Source: Aquipseudomonas alcaligenes (GTDB lineage Bacteria > Pseudomonadota > Gammaproteobacteria > Pseudomonadales > Pseudomonadaceae). Taken from it: a stretch of 64,000 nt of DNA. The stretch covers positions 1-64,000 of the forward strand of contig NZ_QJRX01000007.1 of NCBI RefSeq assembly GCF_003205495.1. Direction: 5' to 3'. Within the stretch, counting starts at the first letter, position 1, and every line of letters starts with the position of its first letter. Of this stretch, positions 1 to 9,591 are shown one piece after another. The notes below the pieces were generated by a model. The model saw only the letters and a list, made by a program, of their open reading frames with translations, had not been told where the DNA came from and did not search any database. The position numbers and the translations under genes are program-made.

Positions 1-2
1 GT

Positions 3-464
3 GGTCAAGGTGGCGGCAATGGTGGTGGACAGGGAGGGGGCAATGGTGGCGGCTCCTCCGTCCCGGCCGTGGCCGACGCTGACGGCAACATAACCGCAGG
101 CGGCCAGGCACTGTTCGACTACAACGACTGGCTGGATGCCGCGAACTCCTGCGCCAGTGGCGGCGGGGGCTGCGAGGATGATGGCGTGGCCGGTCGGCGC
201 ATCCTGCGGGTGGTGATAGGCGGGCCCTGTACGGGAACCGACTCCGGTACCAGCCAGATTCCGGTACTGGGGTTCGGCTGCTTCTTCGTGCTGCAGCCAG
301 CGGACCAGAAGGGCAACGAGTCACAAATCTTCGGCCAGTTCGTCGAAATGTGCTCGAGCGACGGGGTGCCGGGGCCGACCCCTGCTGACGAGAACGGTCC
401 GCAGATCATCCAGCTGTACAAGACCTACATCGACGGCATCGCCGTCCCCAGCATCGACTCCTGA
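3..464 (+). CDS. TadG-like pilus assembly protein, C-terminal part (5' end outside window)
   Basis: The frame is open from the window edge, so this is only the last 153 or so residues of a longer protein. It opens with a Gly/Asn/Gln-rich linker (about 20 residues), followed by a compact domain with several cysteines and an aspartate-rich start. It ends 9 bases before the TadE gene, and its place in front of tadE, a tadF-like gene and tadZ suggests the large TadG-type envelope protein of a Tad locus. TadG proteins usually have an N-terminal membrane segment and a von Willebrand-like region, which would lie outside the window. The identity is inferred mostly from context, because the visible part has no diagnostic motif. 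Confidence 0.55.
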   Translation, partial: GQGGGNGGGQGGGNGGGSSVPAVADADGNITAGGQALFDYNDWLDAANSCASGGGGCEDDGVAGRRILRVVIGGPCTGTDSGTSQIPVLGFGCFFVLQPADQKGNESQIFGQFVEMCSSDGVPGPTPADENGPQIIQLYKTYIDGIAVPSIDS

Positions 465-473
465 GGTGGCCGA

Positions 474-944
474 ATGAATCGCGCGGCGGGCAAGAGAGGG
501 CAGCAGGGCATGGCGATGGTCGAGTTCGCCATCGCCTTGCCATTGCTGGTGCTCCTGCTACTGGGCGTCGCCGAGTTCGGCCGCATGCTGTTCCACTACA
601 ACAATCTGCTGCAGGCCAGCCGGGATGCCGGCCGCTATGCCGCGAGCAAGGTCTGGAATGCCACCCTGGGTAGGCTCGACCTGAGCACCAGCTTGCAGAC
701 GGAAATCAAGAATGTCGCCGTATACGGGGTGCCATCCACCACCGCGGGCTTTTCTGCCGTGGTGCCGGGACTCACGCCCGATGATGTACAGGTGCGCCCC
801 TCCGCCAGCGATGCGCGTTACATCGAGGTGCAGCTTTCCTACGATTTCCAGCCGGTGATCGGCAGCGTGCTGCCATCGCTCTTCGGCAACGATGTGCCAC
901 TCGCCGTCGAGCTCAACTCGACGGTCGTGATGAGGGCACTGTGA
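474..944 (+). CDS. tadE: TadE-family minor pilin of the Tad pilus
   Basis: This is a 156-residue protein with a basic N-terminus, a Gly-Met-Ala processing-like site and one hydrophobic segment (about residues 13-36) with the conserved VEFA motif of TadE-like pseudopilins. The rest is a small extracytoplasmic domain. In the family, a prepilin peptidase removes the leader and the protein acts as a minor pilin needed for Flp fibre assembly. A purine-rich stretch (gaggtgg) lies just before the ATG. The next gene starts inside its stop codon (ATGA overlap), so the two are probably translationally coupled. Confidence 0.85.
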   Translation: MNRAAGKRGQQGMAMVEFAIALPLLVLLLLGVAEFGRMLFHYNNLLQASRDAGRYAASKVWNATLGRLDLSTSLQTEIKNVAVYGVPSTTAGFSAVVPGLTPDDVQVRPSASDARYIEVQLSYDFQPVIGSVLPSLFGNDVPLAVELNSTVVMRAL

Positions 945-1444
945 TGAAACGTCGCATGCAGGGCATCTACGTGGTCGAGTTCGCCATCGTCGGAGTGTTG
1001 CTGTTTACCCTGCTGTTCGGTGTGATCGAGATGGGGCGCCTGTACTTCACCGTCAACACCCTGAACGAGACGGTACGGCGTGGCGCGCGCCTGGCAGCGG
1101 TGTGCGATATCAGCGACCCGATCATCCTGCGCCGGGCCATTTTCAACGCCGCGGATGAAACCGGCGCCAGCGGCCTGATTGCCAATCTGGATACCGCCGA
1201 TCTGACGCTGACCTATCTGGACATCAACGGAGCGGTCGTCGCCGCGCCCAGCGACACTTCCGGCAGTAACGGTTTCCGTGCCATCCGCTACGTTCAGTTG
1301 CGGGTGGACAACTTCACCTTTGACCTGTTGATCCCCTTGCTCGGCACCCAGATCACCCTGCCCAGCTTCCGGGCAACCCTGCCGCGCGAAAGCCTCGGGC
1401 GCCATGCCGAGAATGGGGTGACTCCGGAGATCACGCCATGCTGA
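941..1444 (+). CDS. tadF: TadE/TadF-like minor pilin
   Basis: This is a second TadE-type pseudopilin of 167 residues. It starts Met-Lys-Arg-Arg, has a GIYVVEFAIVG motif and one membrane helix (about residues 8-31), and then a 130-residue exported domain with two cysteines (one in the VCDIS stretch and one at the very end). It overlaps the previous gene by four bases, and its own stop lies within the first codons of tadZ. A pair of TadE-like proteins is usual in Tad loci, and the second is normally called TadF. The F assignment rests on order rather than on a specific motif. Confidence 0.75.
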   Translation: MMKRRMQGIYVVEFAIVGVLLFTLLFGVIEMGRLYFTVNTLNETVRRGARLAAVCDISDPIILRRAIFNAADETGASGLIANLDTADLTLTYLDINGAVVAAPSDTSGSNGFRAIRYVQLRVDNFTFDLLIPLLGTQITLPSFRATLPRESLGRHAENGVTPEITPC

Positions 1445-2637
1445 ACCCATCCAGTGCCTCTCGCAGCGGCCCGCGGCTGCTGATCAGCAGCCGCGATGCC
1501 CGCGCGCTCAATCAACTGCAGGAGATCAGCCAGCGCATTCCGGGGCTGCAGGTCAGCACACGCCTGGTCAGCAATGGGCATACCGATCCGCTCTATGGTC
1601 TCGACGAGTTGCCGGACTTCCTCCTGCTCTGGGTCAGTCATCTGTGGCGTGACGAGCTGGAGGCCCTGCTGCAGCGGCCGCTCAGTGAGCGCCCGCCGCT
1701 GTTGGTCTGCGGCCCGCTGGAGGAGCGCGAGGGGATGCGCATGGCGATGCAGGCCGGCGCCCGCGACTTCCTCTCCGACGCGGTGGTAGAGGCTGAACTG
1801 CTGGGCGCCCTGCAGCGCATGCTGCGCGAGAGCCATGTGAGCACCGGTGCTGGTGGCAAGCTGGTGGCGGTGATGAATGCCAAGGGCGGCTCGGGAGCGA
1901 CCATGTTCGCCTGCAACCTGGCGCACCAGCTCAGCGCGACCGGCGCCAGCACCTTGCTGCTGGATCTCGACCTGCAGTTCGGCAGCGTGGCGCACAGCCT
2001 GGACATCGCTCCTACGCACAGCCACGTGGAAGTCATGCAGCAGGTGGAGGGGCTCGACAGCGTGGCCCTGCGCGGTTTCTGCAGCCACTTCAGCCCGACC
2101 CTGCATGTTCTGGGTGGGCGCTCCAGTGATCTGTGCCTGGCCCAGGATGTCCGCCTGGAACAGCTGGAAACCCTGCTCCAGTTGGCCCGCGCCAGCTACG
2201 ACTGGGTCGTGGTGGACCTGCCGCGGCAGATCGACCATCTGACGGGCATCACCCTGGAGCAGGCCGATCACTGCTACATCCTGCTGCAGCAGAGCCTCAG
2301 CCACCTGAAGGATGCCAGCCGGTTGCTGCAGATACTGCGCAACGACCTGGGCGTGCAGAGCAACCGCCTGCATGTGGTAGTCAACCGCTACAGCAAGACC
2401 GCGCCGATCACCCTGCAGGATATCGATGACGCCCTGCATTGCCCCGATCTGCAGAAGCTGCCGAACGACTTCGCCGCCGTCAGCGAAAGCCAGAACAGCG
2501 GCATACCGCTCGAGCTGCATGCCCCGCGTGCGCCCATTACCCTCGCCCTGCGCAGCCTGAAGCAGGAGTTGGCCGGTACCGAGGCCGGCGAACAGGGATT
2601 GTTCAAACGTACCTTCAGCCGCCTGTTCAGGGGGTGA
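1438..2637 (+). CDS. tadZ: TadZ/CpaE-type atypical MinD-like ATPase
   Basis: This 399-residue cytoplasmic protein has an N-terminal receiver-like domain (about residues 1-130) and a C-terminal ParA/MinD-type ATPase domain. The ATPase P-loop reads KGGSGAT, so the usual second P-loop lysine is alanine, a known feature of TadZ/CpaE proteins. Later features are a switch-like LLLDLDLQFG and a VVVDLPR strand. TadZ proteins place the Tad machine, often at a pole, and recruit TadA. The start overlaps the previous stop, and tadA begins three bases after its stop, which fits a single transcript. Confidence 0.87.
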   Translation: MLNPSSASRSGPRLLISSRDARALNQLQEISQRIPGLQVSTRLVSNGHTDPLYGLDELPDFLLLWVSHLWRDELEALLQRPLSERPPLLVCGPLEEREGMRMAMQAGARDFLSDAVVEAELLGALQRMLRESHVSTGAGGKLVAVMNAKGGSGATMFACNLAHQLSATGASTLLLDLDLQFGSVAHSLDIAPTHSHVEVMQQVEGLDSVALRGFCSHFSPTLHVLGGRSSDLCLAQDVRLEQLETLLQLARASYDWVVVDLPRQIDHLTGITLEQADHCYILLQQSLSHLKDASRLLQILRNDLGVQSNRLHVVVNRYSKTAPITLQDIDDALHCPDLQKLPNDFAAVSESQNSGIPLELHAPRAPITLALRSLKQELAGTEAGEQGLFKRTFSRLFRG

Positions 2638-2640
2638 GTC

Positions 2641-4068
2641 ATGCTCAGCGACTTTCGTAATCGACTGCGCCAGCAGAGTGGCAAGACCAAGGACGGCGTC
2701 GCGTCCACAGAGCCGGCGCCCCCCAGCGTGATGAGCTGGGAGGTTTCCGTACCCTCGGAAGTCTATGAAACCCGTACCCAGCTCAATCAGGTGGAAACCG
2801 AGTGGCGCGAGAAGATCTACCAGCAGCTGCTCAAGGTCATGGACCTGTCACTGCTGGACTCGCTGGAGCCCGCCGAGGCGGCCCGGCAGATCCGCGATAT
2901 CTGCCAGCGCCTGCTGGATGAACATTCGGCGCCGGTATCGACCAGCAGCCGGCAGCTGATCATCAAGCAGATCGGCGACGAGGTGCTCGGCCTGGGACCG
3001 CTGGAACCGCTGCTGGCCGACCACAGCGTGTCGGACATCCTGGTCAACGGGCACGCCTCGGTCTACGTCGAGCGCTTCGGCAAGCTGCAACGCACCGACG
3101 TGCGCTTCCGCGATGACCAGCACCTGCTCAATATCATCGACCGTATCGTTTCCAGCCTGGGCCGGCGCATCGACGAGTCCTCGCCGCTGGTGGATGCGCG
3201 CCTGAAGGATGGCTCGCGGGTCAATGCCATCATCCCGCCGCTGGCCATCGATGGACCGAGCATGTCCATCCGTCGTTTCGCCGTGGACCTGCTCAACGCC
3301 GAGAGCCTGATCCAGATGGGCACCATCACCCCGGGTATCGCCCTGATGCTCAAGGCCATCGTGCGCGGTCGCCTCAACGTGCTGGTGTCCGGTGGTACCG
3401 GTACCGGCAAGACCACCATGCTCAACGTGCTGTCCAGTTTCATCCCGGACAACGAGCGCATCGTAACCATCGAGGATTCGGCCGAGCTGCAGCTGCAGCA
3501 GCCGCATGTGGTGCGTCTGGAAACCCGCCCGCCGAACATCGAGGGCCGCGGCGAAGTGAACCAGCGTGAGCTGGTGCGCAACAGCCTGCGCATGCGCCCG
3601 GACCGCATCGTCATTGGCGAGGTGCGTGGTGCCGAGGCCCTGGACATGCTCACGGCGATGAACACCGGCCACGACGGTTCGCTGACCACCATCCACGCCA
3701 ATACCCCGCGCGATGCGCTGGGGCGGATCGAGAACATGGTGTCGATGACCGGTGCCACGTTCCCGATCAAGGCCATGCGCCAGCAGATTGCCTCGGCCAT
3801 CGACGTGGTCATCCAGCTGGAACGCCAGGAAGATGGCAAGCGCCGCCTGGTGAGCGTGCAGGAGATCAACGGCATGGAAGGGGAGATCGTCACCATGACC
3901 GAGATCTTCACCTTCGAACGGCGCGGCCTTGGCGAACATGGTGAAGTGCTCGGCGAGTATCGTCCCACCGGCATGGTGCCGGCCTTCCGCGACGTGCTGG
4001 CCAAGCGTGGCATCGAGTTGCCGCTGAGCCTGTTCCGTCCGGACTGGATGGAGGCGATGCAGTCATGA
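2641..4068 (+). CDS. tadA: TadA/CpaF secretion ATPase of the Tad pilus
   Basis: This 475-residue member of the type II/IV secretion ATPase family has an N-terminal domain (about 40-230) leading into a RecA-like core. The Walker A motif GGTGTGKT is at residues 251-258, followed by an Asp box (TIEDSAEL), a GEVRG Walker B-like strand and a His box ([12 protein letters not shown]). The hexameric enzyme sits at the inner membrane and drives assembly, and in some species retraction, of the Flp pilus together with TadB and TadC. Its length and all nucleotide-binding motifs are normal. tadB begins within its stop codon. Confidence 0.95.
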   Translation: MLSDFRNRLRQQSGKTKDGVASTEPAPPSVMSWEVSVPSEVYETRTQLNQVETEWREKIYQQLLKVMDLSLLDSLEPAEAARQIRDICQRLLDEHSAPVSTSSRQLIIKQIGDEVLGLGPLEPLLADHSVSDILVNGHASVYVERFGKLQRTDVRFRDDQHLLNIIDRIVSSLGRRIDESSPLVDARLKDGSRVNAIIPPLAIDGPSMSIRRFAVDLLNAESLIQMGTITPGIALMLKAIVRGRLNVLVSGGTGTGKTTMLNVLSSFIPDNERIVTIEDSAELQLQQPHVVRLETRPPNIEGRGEVNQRELVRNSLRMRPDRIVIGEVRGAEALDMLTAMNTGHDGSLTTIHANTPRDALGRIENMVSMTGATFPIKAMRQQIASAIDVVIQLERQEDGKRRLVSVQEINGMEGEIVTMTEIFTFERRGLGEHGEVLGEYRPTGMVPAFRDVLAKRGIELPLSLFRPDWMEAMQS

Positions 4069-5051
4069 ACCAGATTCCCAGCGAGATGATCCTGGCCTTC
4101 CTCGGCATGGTCTTCGCGGCCGTGTTCCTGCTCAGCCAGGGGCTGGTGGTGCCGGTGTTCGGCGAGGCGGGCAAGATGCGCAAGCGCATCCGCTCGCGCC
4201 TGCACCTGCTGGAGACGGCCAACCATCTGCCGAACATGCAGACGGTGCTGCGGCAGAAGTACCTAAAACGCCTCTCCCCGCTGGAGGCCGCGCTGGAGCA
4301 GCTGCCCTGGTGCGAGCGTCTGGCGCAGATGATCGAGCAGTCCGGGCACGACTATCGCGCCTACCGGGTGATGCTGCTGGCGCTGGCGCTGGTCGTGCTG
4401 GTCGGTGTCGCCGCCTGGCTGCTGCTCAAGTTGTGGTGGGCGGCCCTGGTCTTGGCTCTGCTGGCTGGCTGCGTGCCCTTCATCAAGATCGGCAGCGACC
4501 GCGCCAAGCGCTTTGCCGATTTCGAGGCGGGGCTGCCCGATGCCCTCGACGCGATGTGCCGGGCCCTGCGCGCCGGCCACCCATTCAACGAGACCCTGCG
4601 CCTGGTGGCCGAGGAGCACAAGGGGCCGGTGGCTCACGAATTCGGCCTGACTTTCGCCGACATCAACTACGGTAATGATGTGCGCCGCGCCATGCTCGGG
4701 CTGCTGGAACGCATGCCGAGCATGACGGTGATGATGCTGGTGACCACCATCCTCATCCACCGCGAGAGCGGCGGCAACCTCACCGAAGTGCTGGAGCGCA
4801 TCAGCGGCCTCATTCGCGCGCGGTTCCGCTTCCAGCGTAAGGTCAAGACCCTGTCGGCGGAGGGGCGCATGTCGGCCTGGGTGCTGGTGGCGATTCCCTT
4901 CGTGCTGGCCGCCGGGATTGCCGCGACCACCCCGGAGTACATGCCGCTGCTGGTCAAGGATGAATTCGGCCAGAAGCTGGTGATGGCGGCCTTTGGTGCC
5001 ATGTTGCTGGGCATCTTCTGGATTCGCCGGATCATCCGGCTCGATGTGTAG
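4065..5051 (+). CDS. tadB: TadB inner-membrane platform protein
   Basis: This 328-residue membrane protein has an N-terminal helix (about 5-25), two more helices near residues 100-140, a T2SSF (GspF) domain (about 165-290) and a C-terminal helix pair. The T2SSF domain contains the typical [10 protein letters not shown] and [12 protein letters not shown] stretches. TadB and TadC form the membrane platform that couples ATP hydrolysis by TadA to pilin extraction. The ATG overlaps the tadA stop by four bases. Confidence 0.92.
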   Translation: MNQIPSEMILAFLGMVFAAVFLLSQGLVVPVFGEAGKMRKRIRSRLHLLETANHLPNMQTVLRQKYLKRLSPLEAALEQLPWCERLAQMIEQSGHDYRAYRVMLLALALVVLVGVAAWLLLKLWWAALVLALLAGCVPFIKIGSDRAKRFADFEAGLPDALDAMCRALRAGHPFNETLRLVAEEHKGPVAHEFGLTFADINYGNDVRRAMLGLLERMPSMTVMMLVTTILIHRESGGNLTEVLERISGLIRARFRFQRKVKTLSAEGRMSAWVLVAIPFVLAAGIAATTPEYMPLLVKDEFGQKLVMAAFGAMLLGIFWIRRIIRLDV

Positions 5052-5059
5052 GAGGCGCC

Positions 5060-6031
5060 ATGGATTACCTGCTGGCTCTGATCAACCGCATGGTCGGCAA
5101 CGAGGAAATTGCCCGGCTGCTGTTCGTCGGGGGCATTTCTCTCAGCGTGGTCCTGCTGGTGGCGACTCTGGTGTTGCTCCTGTTTGGCCTGCAGGACCCG
5201 GTACAGCGGCGCTTGGGCATGATCAAGCGCGGGCACGGGCATGGCGCAGCCGGCACCTATGCCGCGCCGAGCAACCTGCAACTCCTGCTGGAGCAGGTCG
5301 GGCAGCGCTTTGCCAGCGACGAGGCCCGCAACAACTCGCCGACCCGCCAGCTGCTCACCCATGCCGGCTATCGCTCCGGTTCGGCACCCCAGGTCTACTG
5401 GGCTATTCGTCTGCTGTTGCCGGTACTGCTGCTGATCGCCTCGCTGCTGACCCTGCCCCTGGTACCCGAGCTCTCCCTGAATGTCGGCATCATGCTGGTT
5501 GCCACGGCTGTTGGCGTCGGCTGGCTGCTGCCGGCCATCTACGTCGACAAGCGCAAGGAAGGGCGCATGCGGCGCCTGCGGGTCGCATTTCCCGATGCGC
5601 TGGACCTGATGGTGGTCTGCGTCGAGTCGGGCTTGTCCCTGCCCCAGGCGATGGAGCGGGTGGCCGAGGAGATGCTGGTCAGCCAACCCGAACTGGCCGA
5701 GGAGCTGGCCATGGTGAATGCCGAGATTCGTGCCGGGATACCCAACACCCAGGCACTCAAGCATCTGGCCGAGCGTACCGGTCTGGATGATGTACAGGGG
5801 CTGGTCAGCCTGCTGGCCCAGAGCATCCGCTTTGGCACCAGCGTTGCCGACACCCTGCGGGTTTATGCGGAGGAATTCCGCGACCGTCGTACCCAGGCGG
5901 CGGAGGAACAGGCTGCCAAGGTCGGGACCAAGCTGATCTTTCCTCTGGTGCTCTGCCTCTGGCCCAGTTTCTTCCTCGTTGCAATCGGCCCCGTGATCGT
6001 CGGGATCCTCAGGACTTTCGGGAAGCTATGA
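5060..6031 (+). CDS. tadC: TadC inner-membrane platform protein
   Basis: This is a second GspF-like platform protein of 323 residues. It has an N-terminal membrane helix, a helix pair (about 110-155), a T2SSF domain (about 180-300) with the family's VVCVESGLSLPQAM stretch, and a C-terminal helix. It follows tadB after eight bases. A strong Shine-Dalgarno sequence (aggagg) lies five bases before the ATG, so this start is secure. It is the partner of TadB in the Tad basal body. Confidence 0.92.
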   Translation: MDYLLALINRMVGNEEIARLLFVGGISLSVVLLVATLVLLLFGLQDPVQRRLGMIKRGHGHGAAGTYAAPSNLQLLLEQVGQRFASDEARNNSPTRQLLTHAGYRSGSAPQVYWAIRLLLPVLLLIASLLTLPLVPELSLNVGIMLVATAVGVGWLLPAIYVDKRKEGRMRRLRVAFPDALDLMVVCVESGLSLPQAMERVAEEMLVSQPELAEELAMVNAEIRAGIPNTQALKHLAERTGLDDVQGLVSLLAQSIRFGTSVADTLRVYAEEFRDRRTQAAEEQAAKVGTKLIFPLVLCLWPSFFLVAIGPVIVGILRTFGKL

Positions 6032-6032
6032 C

Positions 6033-7067
6033 ATGAACAGGAATCTTTCGTTGCTCGCCTTGTCGCTCGTTCTGGCCGGCTGTCAGAGCATGCCCGAGCT
6101 CGGCACCGACCGCTCGATCTTCAACGGCCAGAATTCCGTGCTGTATCAGGTACGGGAGCAGGCCAGCTCGCCAGATCAGGCCATGCGCATGGCGGCCATT
6201 GCCTATCAGGGGGGAGCTCTGGATCAGGCGCTGTACCAGTACCTGCGCGCCATCGAACTCGATCCCGAGCAGTACGAGGCCATGGTCTGGGTTGGCCGCA
6301 TCCACCGTGAGCGCGGCAATAGCCATTTGGCCGAGCTGGCCTTTGCCGATGTGCTGCAGAGCCAACCAGGCAACCTTTCAGCGCTGACGGAAATGGGCTT
6401 GCTGCAGTTGGCCCTGCGCCGCGCCGACAGCGCCAAGGAGATGCTGGGCAAGGCCCTGGAGATGGACCAGCGCCGCCTGGGCGGCTCAGCCTCGAGTGAA
6501 CCGAGCGGCCTCAAGGTCGATAGCAAGTCACCGCTCAAGCTTTACAACGGCCTGGGGGTGCTGGCTGACCTGGATAACGATTTCTCCCGGGCCGGAGAAT
6601 TCTATCGACTGGCCCAGCAGATCGAACCGCGCTCGCCGCTGGTCGCGAACAGCCAGGGCTACTCCTACTACCTGGCCGGACAGTGGAGCGAGGCCGAGGC
6701 ACAGTACAGAAGAGGTCTTGGTTTCGATGGCCGTTACGAGCCGCTGTGGCGCAACTATGGCCTGCTGTTGGCACGGATGGGACGCTACGAGGAGGCGCTA
6801 TCCAGCTTCGAACGGGTCGAGAGTCGTGCAGCCGCCAGCAACGATGTGGGCTACATCTGCATGATCGAAGGCAAGCTGGATGAGGCCGAGCAGTTCTTCC
6901 GCAGCGCCATCGACCAGTCCCCTTCGCACTACGAGATGGCCTGGGAGAACCTGCAGCGCATCGAGCAGATTCGTCGTCTGCGCCAGCGTGGCATCGGGCA
7001 GGACACCGTCGACGAGGTCGAGGCCTTCGCCGTGGTGCCGAGCGAAGCGCTCAAGGCAGCGCCCTGA
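6033..7067 (+). CDS. tadD: TadD-like TPR lipoprotein
   Basis: This 344-residue protein begins with a lipoprotein signal ending in the lipobox LAGC (Cys16), so it is probably anchored in the outer membrane facing the periplasm. The mature part is built of tetratricopeptide-like helix pairs: several ALxxYxxAIELDP-type units at about 60-120 and further copies at about 170-300. In Tad systems TadD is a pilotin-like factor for the RcpA secretin. It starts one base after the tadC stop and is the last gene of the visible Tad operon. No rcpA, rcpC, flp or prepilin peptidase gene lies to the right, so these must be upstream or elsewhere. Confidence 0.85.
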   Translation: MNRNLSLLALSLVLAGCQSMPELGTDRSIFNGQNSVLYQVREQASSPDQAMRMAAIAYQGGALDQALYQYLRAIELDPEQYEAMVWVGRIHRERGNSHLAELAFADVLQSQPGNLSALTEMGLLQLALRRADSAKEMLGKALEMDQRRLGGSASSEPSGLKVDSKSPLKLYNGLGVLADLDNDFSRAGEFYRLAQQIEPRSPLVANSQGYSYYLAGQWSEAEAQYRRGLGFDGRYEPLWRNYGLLLARMGRYEEALSSFERVESRAAASNDVGYICMIEGKLDEAEQFFRSAIDQSPSHYEMAWENLQRIEQIRRLRQRGIGQDTVDEVEAFAVVPSEALKAAP

Positions 7068-7079
7068 GCGCAAACGGCC

Positions 7080-7367
7080 TCAGTTGCTGGCGTTGAGGCT
7101 GTCGGTCAGCGCCTTGGCTGCCACCAGCTTGACCGCCTTCTTGGCAGCGATCTGGATCGCCTTGCCAGTAGCCGGGTTGCGCCCGGTGCGGGCAGGGCGT
7201 TCGTTGACCTTGAGCTTGCCGATACCCGGCAGGGTGATTTCCCCATCGTTTTCCAGAGCGTCCGCGACTATTTCACCGAGTTGATCGAGCAGGGCGCGTA
7301 CGTCGGTCTTCTGCAGGTCGGTGGCTTCGGCGAGGTCGGAAATCAGCTGGTCTTTGGTGATGGCCAT
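7080..7367 (-). CDS. HU-family nucleoid DNA-binding protein
   Basis: This is a 95-residue protein with the complete HU/IHF fold. An alpha-helical N-terminal half starts MAITKDQLI, then comes the GEITLPGIGKL turn, the DNA-binding arm with the signature RPARTGRNPATGK, and a C-terminal AAKKAVKLVAAK helix. It binds and bends DNA as a dimer. The sequence resembles the HupN-type HU of Pseudomonas more than HupA or HupB, but I cannot separate these with certainty. It faces tadD tail to tail with only 12 bases between the stops. Confidence 0.92.
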   Translation of the reverse strand: MAITKDQLISDLAEATDLQKTDVRALLDQLGEIVADALENDGEITLPGIGKLKVNERPARTGRNPATGKAIQIAAKKAVKLVAAKALTDSLNASN

Positions 7368-7567
7368 GGAGGGCTCCGCGAGGTGGATTCGGCGGGCAAG
7401 CTAGCACAAATTGCCCGTAGTCACCCTGTGCATGCCCGGGTACTTCTGCACTCGGTGCCGTGGAGTCCGCTTCAGTGAACCGGCCAGAGTGCACGAGCGG
7501 CGGGCATGCGGGCAGAGTCTATGCTTAGTGGCACAACAACAGCACCACCGACCTCCTGGAGGCCACC

Positions 7568-9202
7568 ATGTTGCGCCTATTCGCCGATCTTGGATTCCGC
7601 TGGAAGATGGCTCTGCCGATTCTGCTGCTCGCCGTATTGCTGGTGCTCATGGGCGCCCTGAGCGTGCAGGGCATCGGCCAGGTCGCCGACTCCAGCACCC
7701 GCCTGACCAATCGCTACCTGCCCGCCATCAGCCTGCTGCTGAATGCCGACCGTGATCTTTACCAGGGCTTCGTCGCCGAGCGCAGCTTGCTTGACGAAGG
7801 TGCCAGCGCTCATGCCGAGGCGCTGCGCGCCGCCCATGCGGAAAACCTGCAGCAGGCCTACGACCGCGTGCACAAGTATGCCGAGATGCAGCCGGGGGCC
7901 GAGGCACTGGCGCTGGTCGCCAAGTTCGACAGCGGCTACGCCCAGTGGAAGGCGACCTCCAGCCGGGTACTGGAGTTGGCGGCGAGCGATCCGACGGCCG
8001 CCTCCGCGCTGAGTTACGGTGACAGCGAGGCGCAGTTCGAAGCCATGCGCGATGCCATCGACAAGCTCGGCGAGCTGGAAGACAGCGAAGCCAACGCCGA
8101 AGGTCTGAAGGCCATCGCCCTGGGCGACGACCTCAGCTGGCAACAGGGCGGCATCACCCTCGTCGGTCTACTGGTCTGCGCCGTGCTGGTGCTCGGCTTC
8201 CCGGTGCTGGTGACCCGCCCCCTGCACAACCTGCTGCATCGTATCGAGCAGATCGCCGAGGGTGATGGTGACCTGCGGGTGCGTCTGGAAGTCCTGTCGC
8301 GCGATGAACTGGGCAAGCTCAGCGATGCCTTCAATCGCTTCCTCGACAAGCTGCAGCCACTGATTCGTGAAGTGGGGCGGGTGACGGGGGAGGTTGCTAC
8401 CTCGGCCGAGACCCTGGCCAGCATGGCCGCAGCCAACGACCGCCTGATTAGCCACGAGCACCTCGCCGTGGATCAGGTCAGCACTGCCGCCACCGAGATG
8501 AGCACGGCCGTGCATGAGGTGGCGCGCAACGCCCAGAATGCCGCCGATGCCGCCCGCAGCGCCGAAGTGCAGTCGCGCGAAGGCGCCCAGGTGGTGGGCG
8601 CCACCATCCACGCCATTCGCCAGCTGGCCCATGAAGTGGAGAGTGCATCGGACACCATCCAGACCCTGGAACAGGAAACGGCCAACATCGGCGCCGTGCT
8701 GGCGGTGATCAAGGGCATCGCCGAACAGACCAACCTGCTGGCGCTCAACGCCGCCATCGAGGCGGCGCGCGCCGGCGAGCAGGGCAGGGGCTTCGCCGTG
8801 GTGGCCGACGAGGTGCGAGCGCTGGCCGCCCGTACCCAGGACTCGACCAAGGATATCCAGCAGATGATCGAGCGCTTACAGGCTGGCGTGCAGAATGCGG
8901 TCAAGGCCATGCATTCCGGCAGCGAGAAGGCCCGCGACAGTGTCGAGCGCGCCGCCGGGGTGGACGGTGCGTTGTCCGCCACCGGTGACTCGGTGGCCCG
9001 GATCAACGACATGGCAGCGCAGATTGCCAGCGCCTGCGAGCAGCAGAGCAGCGTGACCGAGGAGATTGCGCGCAACATCAGCGATATCCGCGACCTGTCC
9101 AACGAGGCGGCGCAGACCTCGGAGCAGAGCACCCAGGCCAGTGCCCGGCTGTCCGAACTGTCCCACGGGCTGGCGCAGCTGGTCGGCCGCTTCCGCGTCT
9201 GA
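7568..9202 (+). CDS. Methyl-accepting chemotaxis protein with 4-helix-bundle sensor
   Basis: This 544-residue chemoreceptor has a first membrane helix (about 13-33), an all-helical periplasmic sensor (about 35-190, resembling 4HB_MCP), a second helix (about 193-213), a HAMP domain and a long cytoplasmic coiled coil. The signalling hairpin is intact ([20 protein letters not shown]). There is no C-terminal pentapeptide tether for CheR. A Shine-Dalgarno sequence (ctggagg) precedes the ATG. The ligand cannot be read from the sequence. It stands alone between the HU gene and ffs. Confidence 0.93.
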   Translation: MLRLFADLGFRWKMALPILLLAVLLVLMGALSVQGIGQVADSSTRLTNRYLPAISLLLNADRDLYQGFVAERSLLDEGASAHAEALRAAHAENLQQAYDRVHKYAEMQPGAEALALVAKFDSGYAQWKATSSRVLELAASDPTAASALSYGDSEAQFEAMRDAIDKLGELEDSEANAEGLKAIALGDDLSWQQGGITLVGLLVCAVLVLGFPVLVTRPLHNLLHRIEQIAEGDGDLRVRLEVLSRDELGKLSDAFNRFLDKLQPLIREVGRVTGEVATSAETLASMAAANDRLISHEHLAVDQVSTAATEMSTAVHEVARNAQNAADAARSAEVQSREGAQVVGATIHAIRQLAHEVESASDTIQTLEQETANIGAVLAVIKGIAEQTNLLALNAAIEAARAGEQGRGFAVVADEVRALAARTQDSTKDIQQMIERLQAGVQNAVKAMHSGSEKARDSVERAAGVDGALSATGDSVARINDMAAQIASACEQQSSVTEEIARNISDIRDLSNEAAQTSEQSTQASARLSELSHGLAQLVGRFRV

Positions 9203-9263
9203 CCGCCATGGCTGCCGATCGGCACGCCGGATGTGTGCTGCCCGTTCTAAGTGGTTGAAGCGC

Positions 9264-9291
9264 TTGTAACTTTGCATTCAGCCAGTACAAT
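9264..9291 (+). promoter_or_regulatory. Sigma-70 promoter of ffs
   Basis: A -35 element TTGTAA (9264-9269) and a -10 element TACAAT (9286-9291) are separated by 16 bases. The expected transcription start is near 9298. That is 26 bases before the likely mature 5' end of the SRP RNA, so the primary transcript probably carries a leader. Confidence 0.65.
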
Positions 9292-9323
9292 GGCGCGGCC
9301 CGTCGCTCGACGGGCTGCGTTAT

Positions 9324-9433
9324 GGTGGTCCCATCGGTCCCCCCGCAACGATTACCCGTCAACCTGGTCAGGTCCGGAAGGAAGCAGCCATAGCGGGAAC
9401 ATCGTGTGCCGGGGTGTGGCTGGTGGGGCCGCC
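9324..9433 (+). ncRNA. ffs: 4.5S signal recognition particle RNA
   Basis: The apical domain is unmistakable: the conserved GGTCAGGTCCGGAAGGAAGC core (Ffh-binding symmetric and asymmetric loops) is at about 9367-9386, flanked by pairing strands. The two ends pair (GGTGGTCCC at 9324 with GGGGCCGCC at 9425-9433). The resulting length of about 110 bases fits the bacterial small SRP RNA. The RNA binds Ffh and guides co-translational targeting of membrane proteins. The exact ends are set by the pairing and could shift a few bases. A leader hairpin at 9298-9315 precedes it. Confidence 0.95.
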
Positions 9434-9591
9434 TCCAATCTTCCCCTTAGTATCCCCCCAGCTCGTTCCGCCTCTGCGGGGCGTGTCTTTGTGTGCATGC
9501 GCGAAACCGTCGGCGCCGGCCAGCATTGAACTAATGCCATCACGGCAGGTCTTTGCCGGGTCACCTGCCTTCCCAACGGACTCCATTAGCC

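Noticed and set aside
9434..9591. A terminator for ffs
   Set aside because: Only a weak CCGC-ctct-GCGG stem without a proper T tract was found downstream, so no terminator was annotated.
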